This document shows, one piece after another, positions 9,601-18,367 of a DNA stretch of 64,000 nucleotides; positions within the stretch are counted from its first letter, which is position 1, and each line of letters opens with the position of its first letter. The stretch is from assembly GCF_001685395.1 (NCBI RefSeq), contig NZ_CP014167.1:2051501-2115500 (forward strand), written 5' to 3'. The position numbers and the translations under genes are program-made. A model generated the notes under the pieces. The model made no database searches. It worked only from the letters and a program-made list of their open reading frames with translations, and was not told the origin of the DNA. This stretch comes from Paenibacillus yonginensis. Lineage in GTDB: Bacteria; Bacillota; Bacilli; Paenibacillales; Paenibacillaceae.

Positions 9601-10414
9601 ACGTATAAGTGCTGTAAGCCAGCAGCTCGCCTTGATCCTCCAGCAAGACCTGCATACTCGCCTTTAAAGCTGATAGCTGATTGTATGGGAAATCCGCCAC
9701 TTTAAGCGAAGTATAAAAAATTCCAGCCGCCTCGACGTTCCAAACCTCAAACGCCTGCTCCACCGTCCGTTTATAAACGGCAAACGGCAGCTCCTCTTCT
9801 CTGTGCTTATCGATCTGGTTCACGACCATATACAGCGGTTTGCCGTAATCGGTCAGCGTTTTGGCAAAACTCAGATTGCTTTCCGAGCCCACATGGTTAT
9901 AGTCCATTACATAGAAAACCACATCCGCCAAATGCAGCGCCGAATGTGTAGCCATGGCATGTCCGGCATCGTTTGAGTCGACGCCCGGCGTATCCAGCAG
10001 AACACCTTGGCTGCCAAGGAACGGCAGATCCGCCCACAGCTCGACCCGCGTGTAATCTTCACCGTTGCGGCAATAATCAGCCGCTTCCTGCAGCGGAACT
10101 TCTATATTCCGACTTCCATCGGACGAGGTCAGTACGGCGCGTTCAGCGCCGTTTCGGATCATAACGATGTTGGCGCTCGTCGGCAGCGGACTCGATGGCA
10201 GCACCTGCTTGCCGCACAGCTTATTGACCAAACTGGACTTCCCCGCCGAAAAATGTCCGCAGAACGCCACAACAAGCTCCTGCTCCATCCTTTTATGTAT
10301 TAACTCCCGAATGATCTGCTCGGCCTGAAAGTCTTGTTCCTCATGAAGCTGCTTTGCCAGCGGTTCAAGCCGCTGCAGCCATTCCGGTTGCACCTGATCT
10401 GTAATCGGTTTCAT
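6677..10414 (-). CDS. dynA: Two-headed bacterial dynamin-like GTPase DynA
   Basis: A 1245-residue protein with two tandem dynamin-family GTPase halves, as in B. subtilis DynA (YpbR), a membrane-fusing protein that helps protect and repair the membrane under stress. Head 1 has G1 GHFSAGKSS (about 53-61), G3 LDTPGVDS and G4 NQIDK. Head 2 has G1 GAFSAGKSS (about 643-651), G3 VDTPGADS and a weaker G4 (NAAD). A low-complexity Ala/Pro/Gly linker encoded by very GC-rich DNA (about 8540-9060) joins the halves. The chosen ATG (MKPITDQ) follows GGGAG at 9 bases; the upstream extension has no good ribosome binding site. It appears monocistronic, with a terminator upstream at 10513-10548. Confidence 0.9.
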   Translation of the reverse strand: MKPITDQVQPEWLQRLEPLAKQLHEEQDFQAEQIIRELIHKRMEQELVVAFCGHFSAGKSSLVNKLCGKQVLPSSPLPTSANIVMIRNGAERAVLTSSDGSRNIEVPLQEAADYCRNGEDYTRVELWADLPFLGSQGVLLDTPGVDSNDAGHAMATHSALHLADVVFYVMDYNHVGSESNLSFAKTLTDYGKPLYMVVNQIDKHREEELPFAVYKRTVEQAFEVWNVEAAGIFYTSLKVADFPYNQLSALKASMQVLLEDQGELLAYSTYTSAAQAVKDHLRRLREDDNEQRELLLEQAGGETDVAAMEKELERLQSGDDGDGEGYRTRQLEQIGRMLDNAQLMTPALRELAGLYLESRSPGFKAKGWFAGSKTAAEKEKRSSDFLRTLAEQTEAQVDWHVRTELRKIGQELELWDDEWEAKLDEWMPKAEESWITDALPSGAVVSGESTLRYAGAVAAGVTARFRRAAAEVIEALLAAPSPLRERRQAAAAERRAELEARLPAARRLAELDAAAAAREARFGALLGAPVTLTSGLLPEVKDAAPPAAGAAGAGMPADGTPGAQPASRAEASAPTGGRAGHLPAEAEGGASAPRKLRRRALESAARLEAAAGLLAPHPAFGTGVEELRKRAAELRRGRFTVALFGAFSAGKSSFANALLGAPVLPVSPHPTTAAIGRILAPEEGFAHETAHIQFKSVQAMEEDLAFSFAALQLGEWEPAGWLTVVKKLQADQIPASGRAHFSFLKAAAAGWEDMSPKLGHAHTAELEEFRQYAAEETKACFVASIDLYYSCPLTDQGVVLVDTPGADSIHARHTGVTFQYMKNSDAILFVTYYNHAFSRADKQFLAQLGRIKGSFALDKMFFIVNAADLASSEEELGQVVEHVRDGLKGAGISTPQVYALSSHQALKENRGGSSLFTSYHRLEEKAAVREEEQASNGFARFSEHFSTFLEEDLSRLAAAAAAAELGQLNERLNKWTGTADQLLRNKEQQVERFAQEREAFEAAVAVLKNADIRREWSQECEELLFHVVQRLRLQSLDLFAEFFHPSLLQEGQGQMKRNFAIALKGWLDQTSAELERELLATSLRLERKGEQLLLREAEGWCRVNGPAFDMPLTPPAKLAAWDTVQIPEGLLGSEDMSPSAYWSYFKNPKSFFEGNGRALLREAIEKPLVLSLKKAVSEGEAIFKHHYLNVIAEKQEELAQYFLQLWKEWESSIRNSGASEEDLKQWEFAAVQLSRYCEEMEAFYK

Positions 10415-10512
10415 AAAAAGCTTCTCCCGCCTTCCTATTTGGCCATGATTCTGTCTAATTGGAAACATTCTCATTTTAACATCCGATTCTCCCTCTCGGG
10501 AACCCTGCAAGC

Positions 10513-10548
10513 AAAAAAGCAGGCCAAGGAAATTCATCCCTGGCCTGC
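10513..10548 (-). terminator. Intrinsic terminator of the nth unit
   Basis: An 11-bp stem with one mismatch (10519-10529 with 10538-10548) is followed on the minus strand by six T. It ends the nth / small-protein unit before dynA. Confidence 0.85.
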
Positions 10549-10593
10549 CCATTGTAAGCTTTGTGTATAACTTAGCACTTATACCTTAAAGGC

Positions 10594-10872
10594 TTAGCCT
10601 ACGATTTCTGCCGTTTCTTCAGTTGGAAGCAAAATTTCAAACACTTTGCCATGCTGGAAAATCGTGATGCCTCTTGTTCTGTCCTTCATGACCACAACCT
10701 CTGGTTTGGCAGACATACGCTCGATGTAGTGTTCAGGTACTTGACCGGAATCGCTGACAACAACGCCTTCCACTTCACGTTCATCATTTTCGCCAAGCTG
10801 CAGCGCCAAAACATCCTCAAACAAATCGGAAAACTGCTCAAAATTGTCCGTGTAAACAGAAATACATCTCAT
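10594..10872 (-). CDS. Small conserved-looking protein of unknown function
   Basis: A 92-residue acidic soluble protein that I do not recognise. It starts MRCISVYTDNF, predicts as mixed alpha/beta, has one Cys and no membrane segment. The start lies 26 bp after the nth stop and a clear terminator follows its stop, so it behaves as the last gene of the nth transcript. Codon use is like its neighbours and the frame is clean on this strand, which makes it a real gene rather than a shadow. No function is proposed; its position suggests only shared expression with a base-excision repair gene. Confidence 0.75.
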   Translation of the reverse strand: MRCISVYTDNFEQFSDLFEDVLALQLGENDEREVEGVVVSDSGQVPEHYIERMSAKPEVVVMKDRTRGITIFQHGKVFEILLPTEETAEIVG

Positions 10873-10898
10873 GGGGTCTCATCCTCTACTATCAAATA

Positions 10899-11576
10899 TC
10901 ATTTGGAATTGTTTTCTTTATCATTTCTGACTTTTGCTGTTTTCATACGCTTTTTGCCTTCTCTGCACACATCCAGGAGAGGGCAGACCTGGCATTTCGG
11001 ATTTTGCGCTTTGCAGTGATAACGGCCAAAAAAGATTAACCGGTGGTGTGTAAGCATCCATTCCTCCCTTGGCACCTGTTTCATCAGCTTCTTCTCTACT
11101 TCAAGTACGGAGTCTTTCCAGGCTGCCAGCCCCAACCGTTTGCTGACGCGCTCTACATGGGTATCTACAGCAATTGCGGGCACTCCAAAAGCATTGGAGA
11201 CTACCACGTTTGCCGTCTTGCGGCCTACCCCCGGCAATTTGACAAGCTCATCGTGTTCGCTCGGTACCTCGCCGCCATATTGCTCCATCAAAATCCGGCA
11301 CAAATTTTGAATATGTTTGGCTTTGTTCCGATATAACCCGATTCTACGGATGTCCTGCTCCAATTCCTCAAGCGGCACCGCTACGTAATCCGCCGGCGTT
11401 TTGTATTTCTGAAACAAATCGGCGGTTACCTTATTCACCGTTGCATCCGTACACTGGGCTGAGAGCAGGACGGCAATCGTCAATTCAAACGCATTGGAAT
11501 GGACCAATTCGCAGTCCGCATCCGGAAACATGTTTCCGATCGTATCCAATATATGTCTGACACCTGCTACATTCAT
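10899..11576 (-). CDS. nth: Endonuclease III (DNA glycosylase/AP lyase)
   Basis: A 225-residue base-excision repair enzyme that removes oxidised pyrimidines and nicks the abasic site. The helix-hairpin-helix LPGVGRK is followed by catalytic K120, and D138 lies in VDTHVERV; both numbers coincide with the E. coli enzyme. The C-terminal 4Fe-4S cluster loop is complete: C188, C195, C198 and C204 with spacing C-X6-C-X2-C-X5-C. A basic tail of about 20 residues follows. In B. subtilis nth sits next to dnaD, but here dnaD is 33 kb away. It is first in a two-gene unit, with the unknown 92-residue gene downstream. Confidence 0.96.
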   Translation of the reverse strand: MNVAGVRHILDTIGNMFPDADCELVHSNAFELTIAVLLSAQCTDATVNKVTADLFQKYKTPADYVAVPLEELEQDIRRIGLYRNKAKHIQNLCRILMEQYGGEVPSEHDELVKLPGVGRKTANVVVSNAFGVPAIAVDTHVERVSKRLGLAAWKDSVLEVEKKLMKQVPREEWMLTHHRLIFFGRYHCKAQNPKCQVCPLLDVCREGKKRMKTAKVRNDKENNSK

Positions 11577-11596
11577 AAGTTCTATCCTCCCGGCAC

Positions 11597-11633
11597 AAAA
11601 AAAATCTTGATACGGGCAGATCCCGTATCAAGA
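11597..11633 (-). terminator. Intrinsic terminator of the SLH-protein gene
   Basis: A perfect 12-bp stem (11605-11616 with 11622-11633, 5-base loop) is followed on the minus strand by eight T, 20 bases after the SLH gene stop. Confidence 0.9.
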
Positions 11634-11652
11634 CGGTGAATCTTAGAAAATG

Positions 11653-14406
11653 TTATTGTTTTACGATCTCGACCAGCTTGTCCCCGTCGAAATACAATAC
11701 AATATTATCATTTTCTTGAAGGCTTTGCACGGTTAATGTCGTGTCTCCTTGGTGAATATATGGATTTGCTCCTACGGAGAAACGAATATTCGTGTCAGAA
11801 AGTGTACTTCTCTTGACATAAACCTCTTTCGACACGGAATCATAACGCCAGTAAGTACGTTCTAACGGAGTCAGTACCGTAACCAAGGTTGACCCGTCCG
11901 CCGCTTTCTTGACCACTACATGATCCGAAGTCGTTAAGGCTGTCAGCGAAGTGCTGGTTCCCGAATCACGGACGACTTTAACAGCACCCGCTGCAGGAAT
12001 CGTTGTTACCGATCCGTCAAAGGTTTTGAGTGTCACGGAACTTGCGTCTGCCTGGGTGACTGCGCCATAAGTCAACTTGACCTGCTGAACGTTGGCAGCT
12101 GTGGAACCGCTAAAGAGAACGTTGATAAAATCGCCCGCTTTCAGATCCGTCACTTTAATCACAGCCCCATTAGCGTTAAGCAAAGTCGCTTGGTTCACAT
12201 AAAAGGTTTGGGTCAGATTGTCCGAAACAGCCGTAATTCGGCTGTTTGTCGTATCTACAGCCTTGATTTCAAACTGCTTGGTCGTCTTCACGTTAATCGA
12301 CTGTACAACATCCTGATTGCTGCTCAGGACCGCGGTAATCGGATCCCCGGCCTTCAGGCTGGACAAGGTAGCTGAAGCCTGGCCGTAAATATAGACAGGC
12401 AGTGATGCGTTGGTGAAAGCCAGCTCGCGAGTTTTCCCCGCCGAATCGGTCAGCTTCAATTTCTTGCTCGCCGAATCGAAGCCTACAAAATTTCCTTCAT
12501 ACTGATAAATGACGCTAACCGAAAGGACACGTTTGCCGATATGCGTCAAGGTGATTTTGCGATCCGTATTCAGCAAAGCTTCCAGGCCGGACAACGTTGG
12601 TGCTGTACTATTATATTCGACTGCCGTTTTGCCGTCCAGTTCCAGTACATATGGATTATTATCCGTGTCTACGACTGTAAGCAGCTTGCGGGTTTTATCG
12701 TAAGAAACCACGCTAACCTCGGACAGCTTCTCAGCCTGGCGGCCAAGCACTTCAATTTTAGTGACCTCTCCATTCGCATTCAGCGTAAGCTGTACCTGAT
12801 CCCCGCCGTTATCGTCGGCAATCAGATCGGAAAGGCTTGGCGCGGCAATCCCGTCGACCACAACTTGGACATTCTGCGAAATAGGAAGCGGAGTCCCGTA
12901 AGAACCGTCCGACTTCTTGTACGTCAGCAGCTTGCCGTTGCCCAGACTGATCAGTGATCCGCTGATCGTACGTTCTACCGACTGAGTCACCTCAAGACTG
13001 ATCAGGGAGTTGTCCTTGATCGTATAAGTTACTACAGATCCAGGTTTCAAATCGGCAAGCTCCATGACTTGGCCTTGATAAAGAATTTTGACTGTACTGT
13101 TTAATACAAGTTTATCTTCGTTGCCGGACTCCTCTTTGACAGTAATCGTCTTGGACGACGTATCTACCGACTCTACTGTCCCTTTCGAGGATTTATTCAC
13201 GATGCCGGATTTCACCTGTACGATGACCGGCTTCTTGTCTGCCGTAAAAGTTTCGCGTTTCAGCTCAATCGTGCTGTCATTGGACAAGCTGTCCGGTTTG
13301 ATCGTTTGTCCGTTCTGATCATAAAACACGGTCGCATTATCGTAAGTAAAGGTAACCGGTTCTCCGTTCACTAGCAGAAGCAGACGGCTGCCGCTGAGGG
13401 AGCTTAGCAGCGTTCCTTCGACCGTCTCCAGCTGAGGGGTAGGGTCGGTAATCTCCACATAAGCTGCCGTCCCTACCTTGTCGATGACCATCGCTTTGGA
13501 ATACAGAACAACATCGCTTTGTGCGGCTTTCGTTTCAGAAGCGCTTGTGAAATAAGCGGTCCGGCTGTCCAGCGTAAAGCTGCGGCTTGCCCCGTTTGTG
13601 TACAACGTCATTTTTCCATTGCCGATGGAAGTGACTACACCTTCATAGACATTGTCATAACTTTGATTGACATAAGCTTGCCCCCGGCTTAAGAAGGTAG
13701 CGATCTGCGCGCGCGTGACCGTGCCGAGAGGATCAAAGCGATTGCCGTCCACGCCGTTCGTCAGCTCCAGGCTCACAGCCACATTGACGTAACCGCGGGC
13801 AGCAGCGGAAATGGTAGCATTATCGGCAAAGGTCGTGCCTTTGCCTGCTGCTGATTTCGCTTCGTCTTCACGTCCCAAGGCACGCACCAGAATTTTGGCT
13901 ACCCACTCGCGGGATGCTTTCTTCGTGCCCCAGGCTTCGCCTGCCGCCGTGGCAGCCGCTTCCTCGTCCGGGTTAATCAGCTTTTCTTTGACGGCCAGCG
14001 CTATGTAAGGTTTGAAATAAGCAGAAACCTCAAGCTTGTCAGGCGCCTTGGCGTCTGCTGTTAATTGATCCGTCACATTCATGAAACGCAGCGCCAATGT
14101 AATGGCCTCCTGCTGGGTTACGGAATCGCCTGGGCGAAACTTGCCGTTATCGCCAAGGATAATTCCCTCCGATGCCAGCTTGTAGATATGCTTTTCGGCC
14201 CAGAAGCCGCTTGCCACATCGCTGAAGAGCAGCGTTGGCACCGTATTGCCCACCGTGGAAGCGGATGCTACAGCATCCGCACCGGTGGTTGGATCCGCTG
14301 GATCAGCCGCAAAAGCAGCTGCTCCACTGGTCATAAAAGTTAAAGTCAGCAGCAGCGTGGCTGCTGTACGTTTCAAGCTTCGGCTTGTCTTCTTCTCTTG
14401 CGTCAT
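11653..14406 (-). CDS. Secreted protein with three SLH domains and a long beta-rich tail
   Basis: A 917-residue exported surface protein. A signal peptide (basic start, hydrophobic 14-27, AFA cleavage near 33) is followed by three S-layer homology domains at about 61-105, 115-180 and 190-245, the last with FDPLGTVTRAQIATFLSRG. SLH domains bind pyruvylated secondary wall polymer. The remaining 670 residues are Ser/Thr/Val-rich short beta repeats with many copies of a pattern like KSSKGTVESVDTSSKTITV, resembling the cores of Paenibacillus surface proteins. It is probably the last gene of a cell-wall operon with amidase 1 and the GerMN lipoprotein (gap 70 bp). The ATG has AAGGGGAG about 7 bases upstream. 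Whether it forms an S-layer lattice is unknown. Confidence 0.88.
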   Translation of the reverse strand: MTQEKKTSRSLKRTAATLLLTLTFMTSGAAAFAADPADPTTGADAVASASTVGNTVPTLLFSDVASGFWAEKHIYKLASEGIILGDNGKFRPGDSVTQQEAITLALRFMNVTDQLTADAKAPDKLEVSAYFKPYIALAVKEKLINPDEEAAATAAGEAWGTKKASREWVAKILVRALGREDEAKSAAGKGTTFADNATISAAARGYVNVAVSLELTNGVDGNRFDPLGTVTRAQIATFLSRGQAYVNQSYDNVYEGVVTSIGNGKMTLYTNGASRSFTLDSRTAYFTSASETKAAQSDVVLYSKAMVIDKVGTAAYVEITDPTPQLETVEGTLLSSLSGSRLLLLVNGEPVTFTYDNATVFYDQNGQTIKPDSLSNDSTIELKRETFTADKKPVIVQVKSGIVNKSSKGTVESVDTSSKTITVKEESGNEDKLVLNSTVKILYQGQVMELADLKPGSVVTYTIKDNSLISLEVTQSVERTISGSLISLGNGKLLTYKKSDGSYGTPLPISQNVQVVVDGIAAPSLSDLIADDNGGDQVQLTLNANGEVTKIEVLGRQAEKLSEVSVVSYDKTRKLLTVVDTDNNPYVLELDGKTAVEYNSTAPTLSGLEALLNTDRKITLTHIGKRVLSVSVIYQYEGNFVGFDSASKKLKLTDSAGKTRELAFTNASLPVYIYGQASATLSSLKAGDPITAVLSSNQDVVQSINVKTTKQFEIKAVDTTNSRITAVSDNLTQTFYVNQATLLNANGAVIKVTDLKAGDFINVLFSGSTAANVQQVKLTYGAVTQADASSVTLKTFDGSVTTIPAAGAVKVVRDSGTSTSLTALTTSDHVVVKKAADGSTLVTVLTPLERTYWRYDSVSKEVYVKRSTLSDTNIRFSVGANPYIHQGDTTLTVQSLQENDNIVLYFDGDKLVEIVKQ

Positions 14407-14476
14407 CCTTGTCTCCCCTTTGGCTATTGATCCCTTTTAAACCTAATTCGACGAAACAGGTCTTCCTTCCTGCCTG

Positions 14477-15112
14477 TTAGTTGCGGGTCATCGGGTGAAG
14501 CAGGTCGGCGTGCCCCATTAAAGTTTCGAGCTTTTTGCCGTCTACAAGCAGTTCAATGCTTTGAACTTCATCAAATTGAAACATCGTTTTCTGCAAGGAA
14601 TCCAGCGCCATCAATTCGCCGTCCGATCCCATGCGCGCCTCGTCCGGCATATGAATATCCAGCGTGACTTCGCCGTTGGCAAACTTTACGCTAAGCAGCT
14701 GAACTTTCTCCCACAAGGAGATAAGATCATCGCTGCCGCTCTTCTGCAGTCCTTCAAAAGCCGCTTTATATTTGGAAGTGTTGTCTGAGGCTTCATAGCT
14801 GATGTCGCGGGTTGCTTCTTTCAGTTCCATAAAGTCCTTGTCCGCATAATAAAGCTTGATGGATTCGGTTTGTTTGGCATTTGCCGAGACCGACGCATCT
14901 TCCGATGAAGAAGGTTGGCCAGACGGAGCTATCGAGGCCGGAGCATTTCCGGCTCCTTGCTGAGCATCTGCGCTTTCTGTAGGCGCGGAACTGGATTCGG
15001 CAACATTGGTATTGCCGTTCTCAGCAGGAGAGGCCGCGGGTTTTTGCCCGCAGCCTGCAAGTACAGCCAATAATAGAACACTACATATCATCGTCAAACG
15101 TTTTTTATTCAC
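14477..15112 (-). CDS. GerMN-domain lipoprotein
   Basis: A 211-residue exported lipoprotein. The signal sequence ends in the lipobox LAVLAGC, then a Ser/Ala/Pro/Gln-rich linker of about 60 residues leads to a C-terminal GerMN (sporulation/spore-germination type) domain starting at IKLYYADKDF. GerMN domains are thought to bind cell-wall material. I chose the GTG at 15112 (MNKKRLTM); a GTG six codons upstream is also open but has no ribosome binding site. It lies 29 bp after amidase 1 and 70 bp before the SLH gene, so the three likely share a transcript driven by the ECF-type promoter at 16656-16683. The function is inferred from domain and neighbours. Confidence 0.8.
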   Translation of the reverse strand: MNKKRLTMICSVLLLAVLAGCGQKPAASPAENGNTNVAESSSAPTESADAQQGAGNAPASIAPSGQPSSSEDASVSANAKQTESIKLYYADKDFMELKEATRDISYEASDNTSKYKAAFEGLQKSGSDDLISLWEKVQLLSVKFANGEVTLDIHMPDEARMGSDGELMALDSLQKTMFQFDEVQSIELLVDGKKLETLMGHADLLHPMTRN

Positions 15113-15141
15113 GTGTACACCTGCCTTCACTCATAAATGTC

Positions 15142-16575
15142 TTACTTTACGCCAAGAAACTCTTTAATACCGGCCACAATGCCTTCAGCAACCTTTTGCT
15201 GGAAATCCGCACTGTACATTTTGGCCTCATCGCCTTTATTGCTGAGGAAGCCACATTCCAGCAATACCGCCGGCATCGTCGTTTCCCTCGTTACATGAAG
15301 GCTTGACTGGCGAACCTTACGGTCCGGAAGCCCGGTTGCTTTCACCAAATACTTGTGCATGATATTGGCAAAGGTTTGACTGGAGCCGCTTCGCGTGTAA
15401 TACGTCTCAACTCCGGAAGCGGAGGACGGTCCGCTGTTGCCGTGAACCGAAACAAAGGCATCTGCCTTCAATTTGTTGGCCAGATCGGTACGGTCGGACA
15501 ACGACGGATAAGTGTCGCCGCTGCGGGTCAACACATAGTCGATATTTGGCTCGTTTTTGAGCAGCTTCTCCACCTTCAGCACAACAGCCAATGTGAAATC
15601 TTTTTCTTTTTTGCTGTGCAAACTGATAGCGCCGGGATCCGAACCGCCGTGTCCGGCATCGATCACAACCAATTTCTTCCCGTTGCCCCCAGGAGCCGGA
15701 TTAGTGGTTCCAGGCGCTGTTCCCTTGTCCAGGTCAATAATAACCAGACCATCATTGGCATTGGTCATTTCGAAGCCTTTGGCATAATTCAGGTCAAGCA
15801 CAATCCGAATCGTTGAAGGCTGACTGTTAAACAGGGAATAACGGATTTGCGAAACGTCCGGATAACCCGTTACCGGAATCGTCCCGGTTTGATGGCTGTC
15901 CAAAGGAAATCCGGAAGCGAAATCCGCAGCGAATTTGACATTCGGCAGATCAATGACAATCCGGTCCGGATTGGTCAATGTCGATGTCTTCGGGCTGACT
16001 TGTCCATCTACAGCCAGGATCAGCCGGTTATCGCTGTAGCTGAGTCCGGTCAAGGACACCAGATTTGCGTTTGGATCCGGTACGGATACCGATCCGCCGC
16101 TGCCTGAATTTCCGCCTGGCAGCGAGGCGCTGCCGCTGCCGGAATTCGGCGTGGTAAGACTTACGGTTTTGGTCACATTGTTCCAGTCTACCGCTAGTCC
16201 CATCTGTTCACTGACAAACCGGACCGGAACAAAAGTCGTTCCATTTTTGGCAAAAGCCGGAGCGGTTAACTTGAAAGATTGTCCATTAACGGTAGCTGTA
16301 TTGCTGTTCGTCAGCAATGTAATGACATTGCCGGACTGCTGTATGGTTACCGTGCCTGTCTTGCTGTTCCAATCCACATTAAACCCAAGTTCCTCTACGA
16401 CGACACGAATCGGGATCATTACGCTGTTGTTGACAACCTGGACCTGCCTGTCCGCACTCAAGTCAATCTCATTCCCGTCCAAGAGAATGTGTGTTGCCTT
16501 GGAAGCAGCATGTCCTGTTAATGGAAAAGCCAACACGCATAGAAACAAAATGATTAAAAAGCCAAATTTCTTCAT
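15142..16575 (-). CDS. N-acetylmuramoyl-L-alanine amidase, stalk-AMIN-Amidase_3 (paralogue 1)
   Basis: A 477-residue secreted zinc amidase that cuts the link between MurNAc and the stem peptide in peptidoglycan. In order: signal peptide (1-23), a copper-amine-oxidase-like stalk domain (about 30-145), a Ser/Gly linker, an AMIN localisation domain (about 170-285) and Amidase_3 (about 300-475). Zinc ligands and catalytic residues are visible as DAGHGG, the Glu of KKEKDF, SVHGN and LLECGFLSN. The start has AAGGGTGA upstream. It is a clear paralogue of the next amidase, with the same domain order and start MKKFGFL. Both carry near-identical ECF-type promoters, which points to envelope-stress or wall-remodelling control. 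Confidence 0.93.
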   Translation of the reverse strand: MKKFGFLIILFLCVLAFPLTGHAASKATHILLDGNEIDLSADRQVQVVNNSVMIPIRVVVEELGFNVDWNSKTGTVTIQQSGNVITLLTNSNTATVNGQSFKLTAPAFAKNGTTFVPVRFVSEQMGLAVDWNNVTKTVSLTTPNSGSGSASLPGGNSGSGGSVSVPDPNANLVSLTGLSYSDNRLILAVDGQVSPKTSTLTNPDRIVIDLPNVKFAADFASGFPLDSHQTGTIPVTGYPDVSQIRYSLFNSQPSTIRIVLDLNYAKGFEMTNANDGLVIIDLDKGTAPGTTNPAPGGNGKKLVVIDAGHGGSDPGAISLHSKKEKDFTLAVVLKVEKLLKNEPNIDYVLTRSGDTYPSLSDRTDLANKLKADAFVSVHGNSGPSSASGVETYYTRSGSSQTFANIMHKYLVKATGLPDRKVRQSSLHVTRETTMPAVLLECGFLSNKGDEAKMYSADFQQKVAEGIVAGIKEFLGVK

Positions 16576-16655
16576 TCTTCACCCTTCCATTCATATTTTT
16601 GTGGTTCCTGATGAATGCTGCCGTAAGGCTTTGAAACATCAACAGACTCACTAAT

Positions 16656-16683
16656 TAGACGCCATAATCTATCAAAAGTTGCG
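16656..16683 (-). promoter_or_regulatory. ECF-sigma-type promoter before amidase 1
   Basis: On the minus strand GCAAC and four T are followed, after a 16-bp spacer, by CGTC. This fits the -35 AAC / -10 CGTC pattern of sigma-W/M/V-type extracytoplasmic factors. The sequence is nearly identical to that before amidase 2, including spacer bases. Confidence 0.6.
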
Positions 16684-16774
16684 TAAATTATGGCAATTTA
16701 ATTGGAACAAAATAGAATGAAAGGTTAAACCCCACAAATGCTTCGATTATCTCTTGTTTATATCCATTTTCAAA

Positions 16775-18316
16775 TTACAAGCCCAAAAACTCTTTCAGCC
16801 CCGCTGCAATCCCTTCGGCAAGCTGCTGCTGGAACTCGTCCGAGAACATCGCCGCCTCGTCCTTCGGATTGCTCAGGAAGCCGCATTCCAGAAGCACGGC
16901 CGGCATTTTCGTGTTTTTGGTTACATAAAGATTGCCGGTTTTGAGTCCCCGGTCAGCCATTCCGCTGGCCTGGACCAGATGTTTCTGCATGATCTTGGCC
17001 AAGGTCTCGCTGTTTTTATTGGTATAATGCGTTTCTATTCCTTTGGGTCCTGGCCCGCCATCCGGGCTCTTATTGCCGTGGATGGAGACAAACACATCCG
17101 CCTTTAATCCGTTGGCCAGCGCTACCCGGTCCTGCAAAGTCGGATAAGTATCTCCGCTTCTGGTCAGCACCACCTCAATGCGGCTGTCTGCAGCCAACAC
17201 CTGCTGCAGCTTCAGCACGGCAGCCAGCGTAAAATCCTTCTCATTGCGGTTGTTTAAGCTGTTGGCTCCTGGATCGCTGCCGCCGTGGCCAGCATCGATA
17301 ACGATCACCTTCTTGCCGACGGTATCGGTTGGCAGAGACGCCCCAGACTGCGAAGGGTCCGCAATGGGCCCGCCTCCCGGCTGACCGCCGTTATCTTCTA
17401 CATTTAAGTCGATTGTAATCAAACCGTCTTGGTTGTCGATCACCTGATAGGCTGCCGGACTGGTCAAATCAAGCACCACGCGGACTGCCGCCGGGCTGCT
17501 GCTGAACAGGGCATAACGGACATCCTTGACCTTTGAGATCTCCTGAACGTCAATCTGTCCGCTAAATGCCGCGTTTAAAGGCAGCTGATCGCCGAACGTT
17601 TGGGAGAATGCCGCGCCCGGCAGGTCTACGACAATCCGGTCCGGGGCGCTGATTGTAAATACGGAAGGCGTTACCTTTCCGCTTACGGCAAGCACCAGCT
17701 TGCCTTCGCTGAAGCTGAGGCCCGTCAATTCACCGGTGCTTTTGGAGCCGCCCGCTGCGCCTTCCCCGCCATTGCCTTCAGCTGGCTTAGAAGGGTCAGG
17801 CACGGAAACAGGGCTGCCGCCGGATTCCCCGGAGCTGTCCGAACCAGGGAGAACGGTCTCCTGACTGCCGGATACGGCAGAAGTTATGTATACGGTTTTG
17901 GTGATGTTATCCCAGCTGACCTCCGCTCCCGTCTGCTCCCCCACAAAACGCAGCGGGACAAGGGTGACTTGCGTTTTGCCTGAACCGGCAAATACGGCAG
18001 GACCGGCCATCTTGGTCTCTTTCCCGTTGACCTTCGCTGTCGGCTGGCCAACAATCAGCTGGAGGACCGTTTTGTCTTTCTGGATGGTAATGCCTTGCGA
18101 CTTATTGTCATAATCGACCATATAGCCCATATTCTCCGTCACCAGACGCAGTGGAACCATGACGCTGCCATTAAGAGTTTCTACGCCGGCTTGGTCTCCA
18201 AGCTTCAAATCTTTGCCGTCCAGGTTAATGTGTGTCGTGTTGGACGCCGCATGGCCAATTCCGGGGAGAATTAACAGGAGCAGCAGTAAAAAAGCCAAAA
18301 ATCCAAATTTTTTCAT
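16775..18316 (-). CDS. N-acetylmuramoyl-L-alanine amidase, stalk-AMIN-Amidase_3 (paralogue 2)
   Basis: A 513-residue secreted peptidoglycan amidase with the same plan as its neighbour: signal peptide (ends near GHAAS), stalk domain with VMVPLRLVTE and LVPLRFVGE, a Gly/Ser/Pro-rich linker of about 45 residues, AMIN, then Amidase_3 with DAGHGG, NEKDF, SIHGN and LLECGFLSN. Compared with paralogue 1 the linker is longer and a PDGGPGPKG insert follows the second zinc-binding His. I chose the ATG giving MKKFGFLAF, matching the paralogue; an ATG four codons earlier directly abuts the ribosome binding site. It ends 92 bp before the amidase 1 promoter with no terminator seen, so read-through is possible. 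Confidence 0.93.
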   Translation of the reverse strand: MKKFGFLAFLLLLLLILPGIGHAASNTTHINLDGKDLKLGDQAGVETLNGSVMVPLRLVTENMGYMVDYDNKSQGITIQKDKTVLQLIVGQPTAKVNGKETKMAGPAVFAGSGKTQVTLVPLRFVGEQTGAEVSWDNITKTVYITSAVSGSQETVLPGSDSSGESGGSPVSVPDPSKPAEGNGGEGAAGGSKSTGELTGLSFSEGKLVLAVSGKVTPSVFTISAPDRIVVDLPGAAFSQTFGDQLPLNAAFSGQIDVQEISKVKDVRYALFSSSPAAVRVVLDLTSPAAYQVIDNQDGLITIDLNVEDNGGQPGGGPIADPSQSGASLPTDTVGKKVIVIDAGHGGSDPGANSLNNRNEKDFTLAAVLKLQQVLAADSRIEVVLTRSGDTYPTLQDRVALANGLKADVFVSIHGNKSPDGGPGPKGIETHYTNKNSETLAKIMQKHLVQASGMADRGLKTGNLYVTKNTKMPAVLLECGFLSNPKDEAAMFSDEFQQQLAEGIAAGLKEFLGL

Positions 18317-18367
18317 TCGATTATCCATCCTCTACCGTTTCTATGAATTTGCACCTAATCTTTGAAC

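Noticed and set aside
8336-9667. 443-codon plus-strand ORF opposite dynA
   Set aside because: It is a shadow of the GC-rich dynA coding strand, with an Arg/Ala-rich translation and no ribosome binding site.
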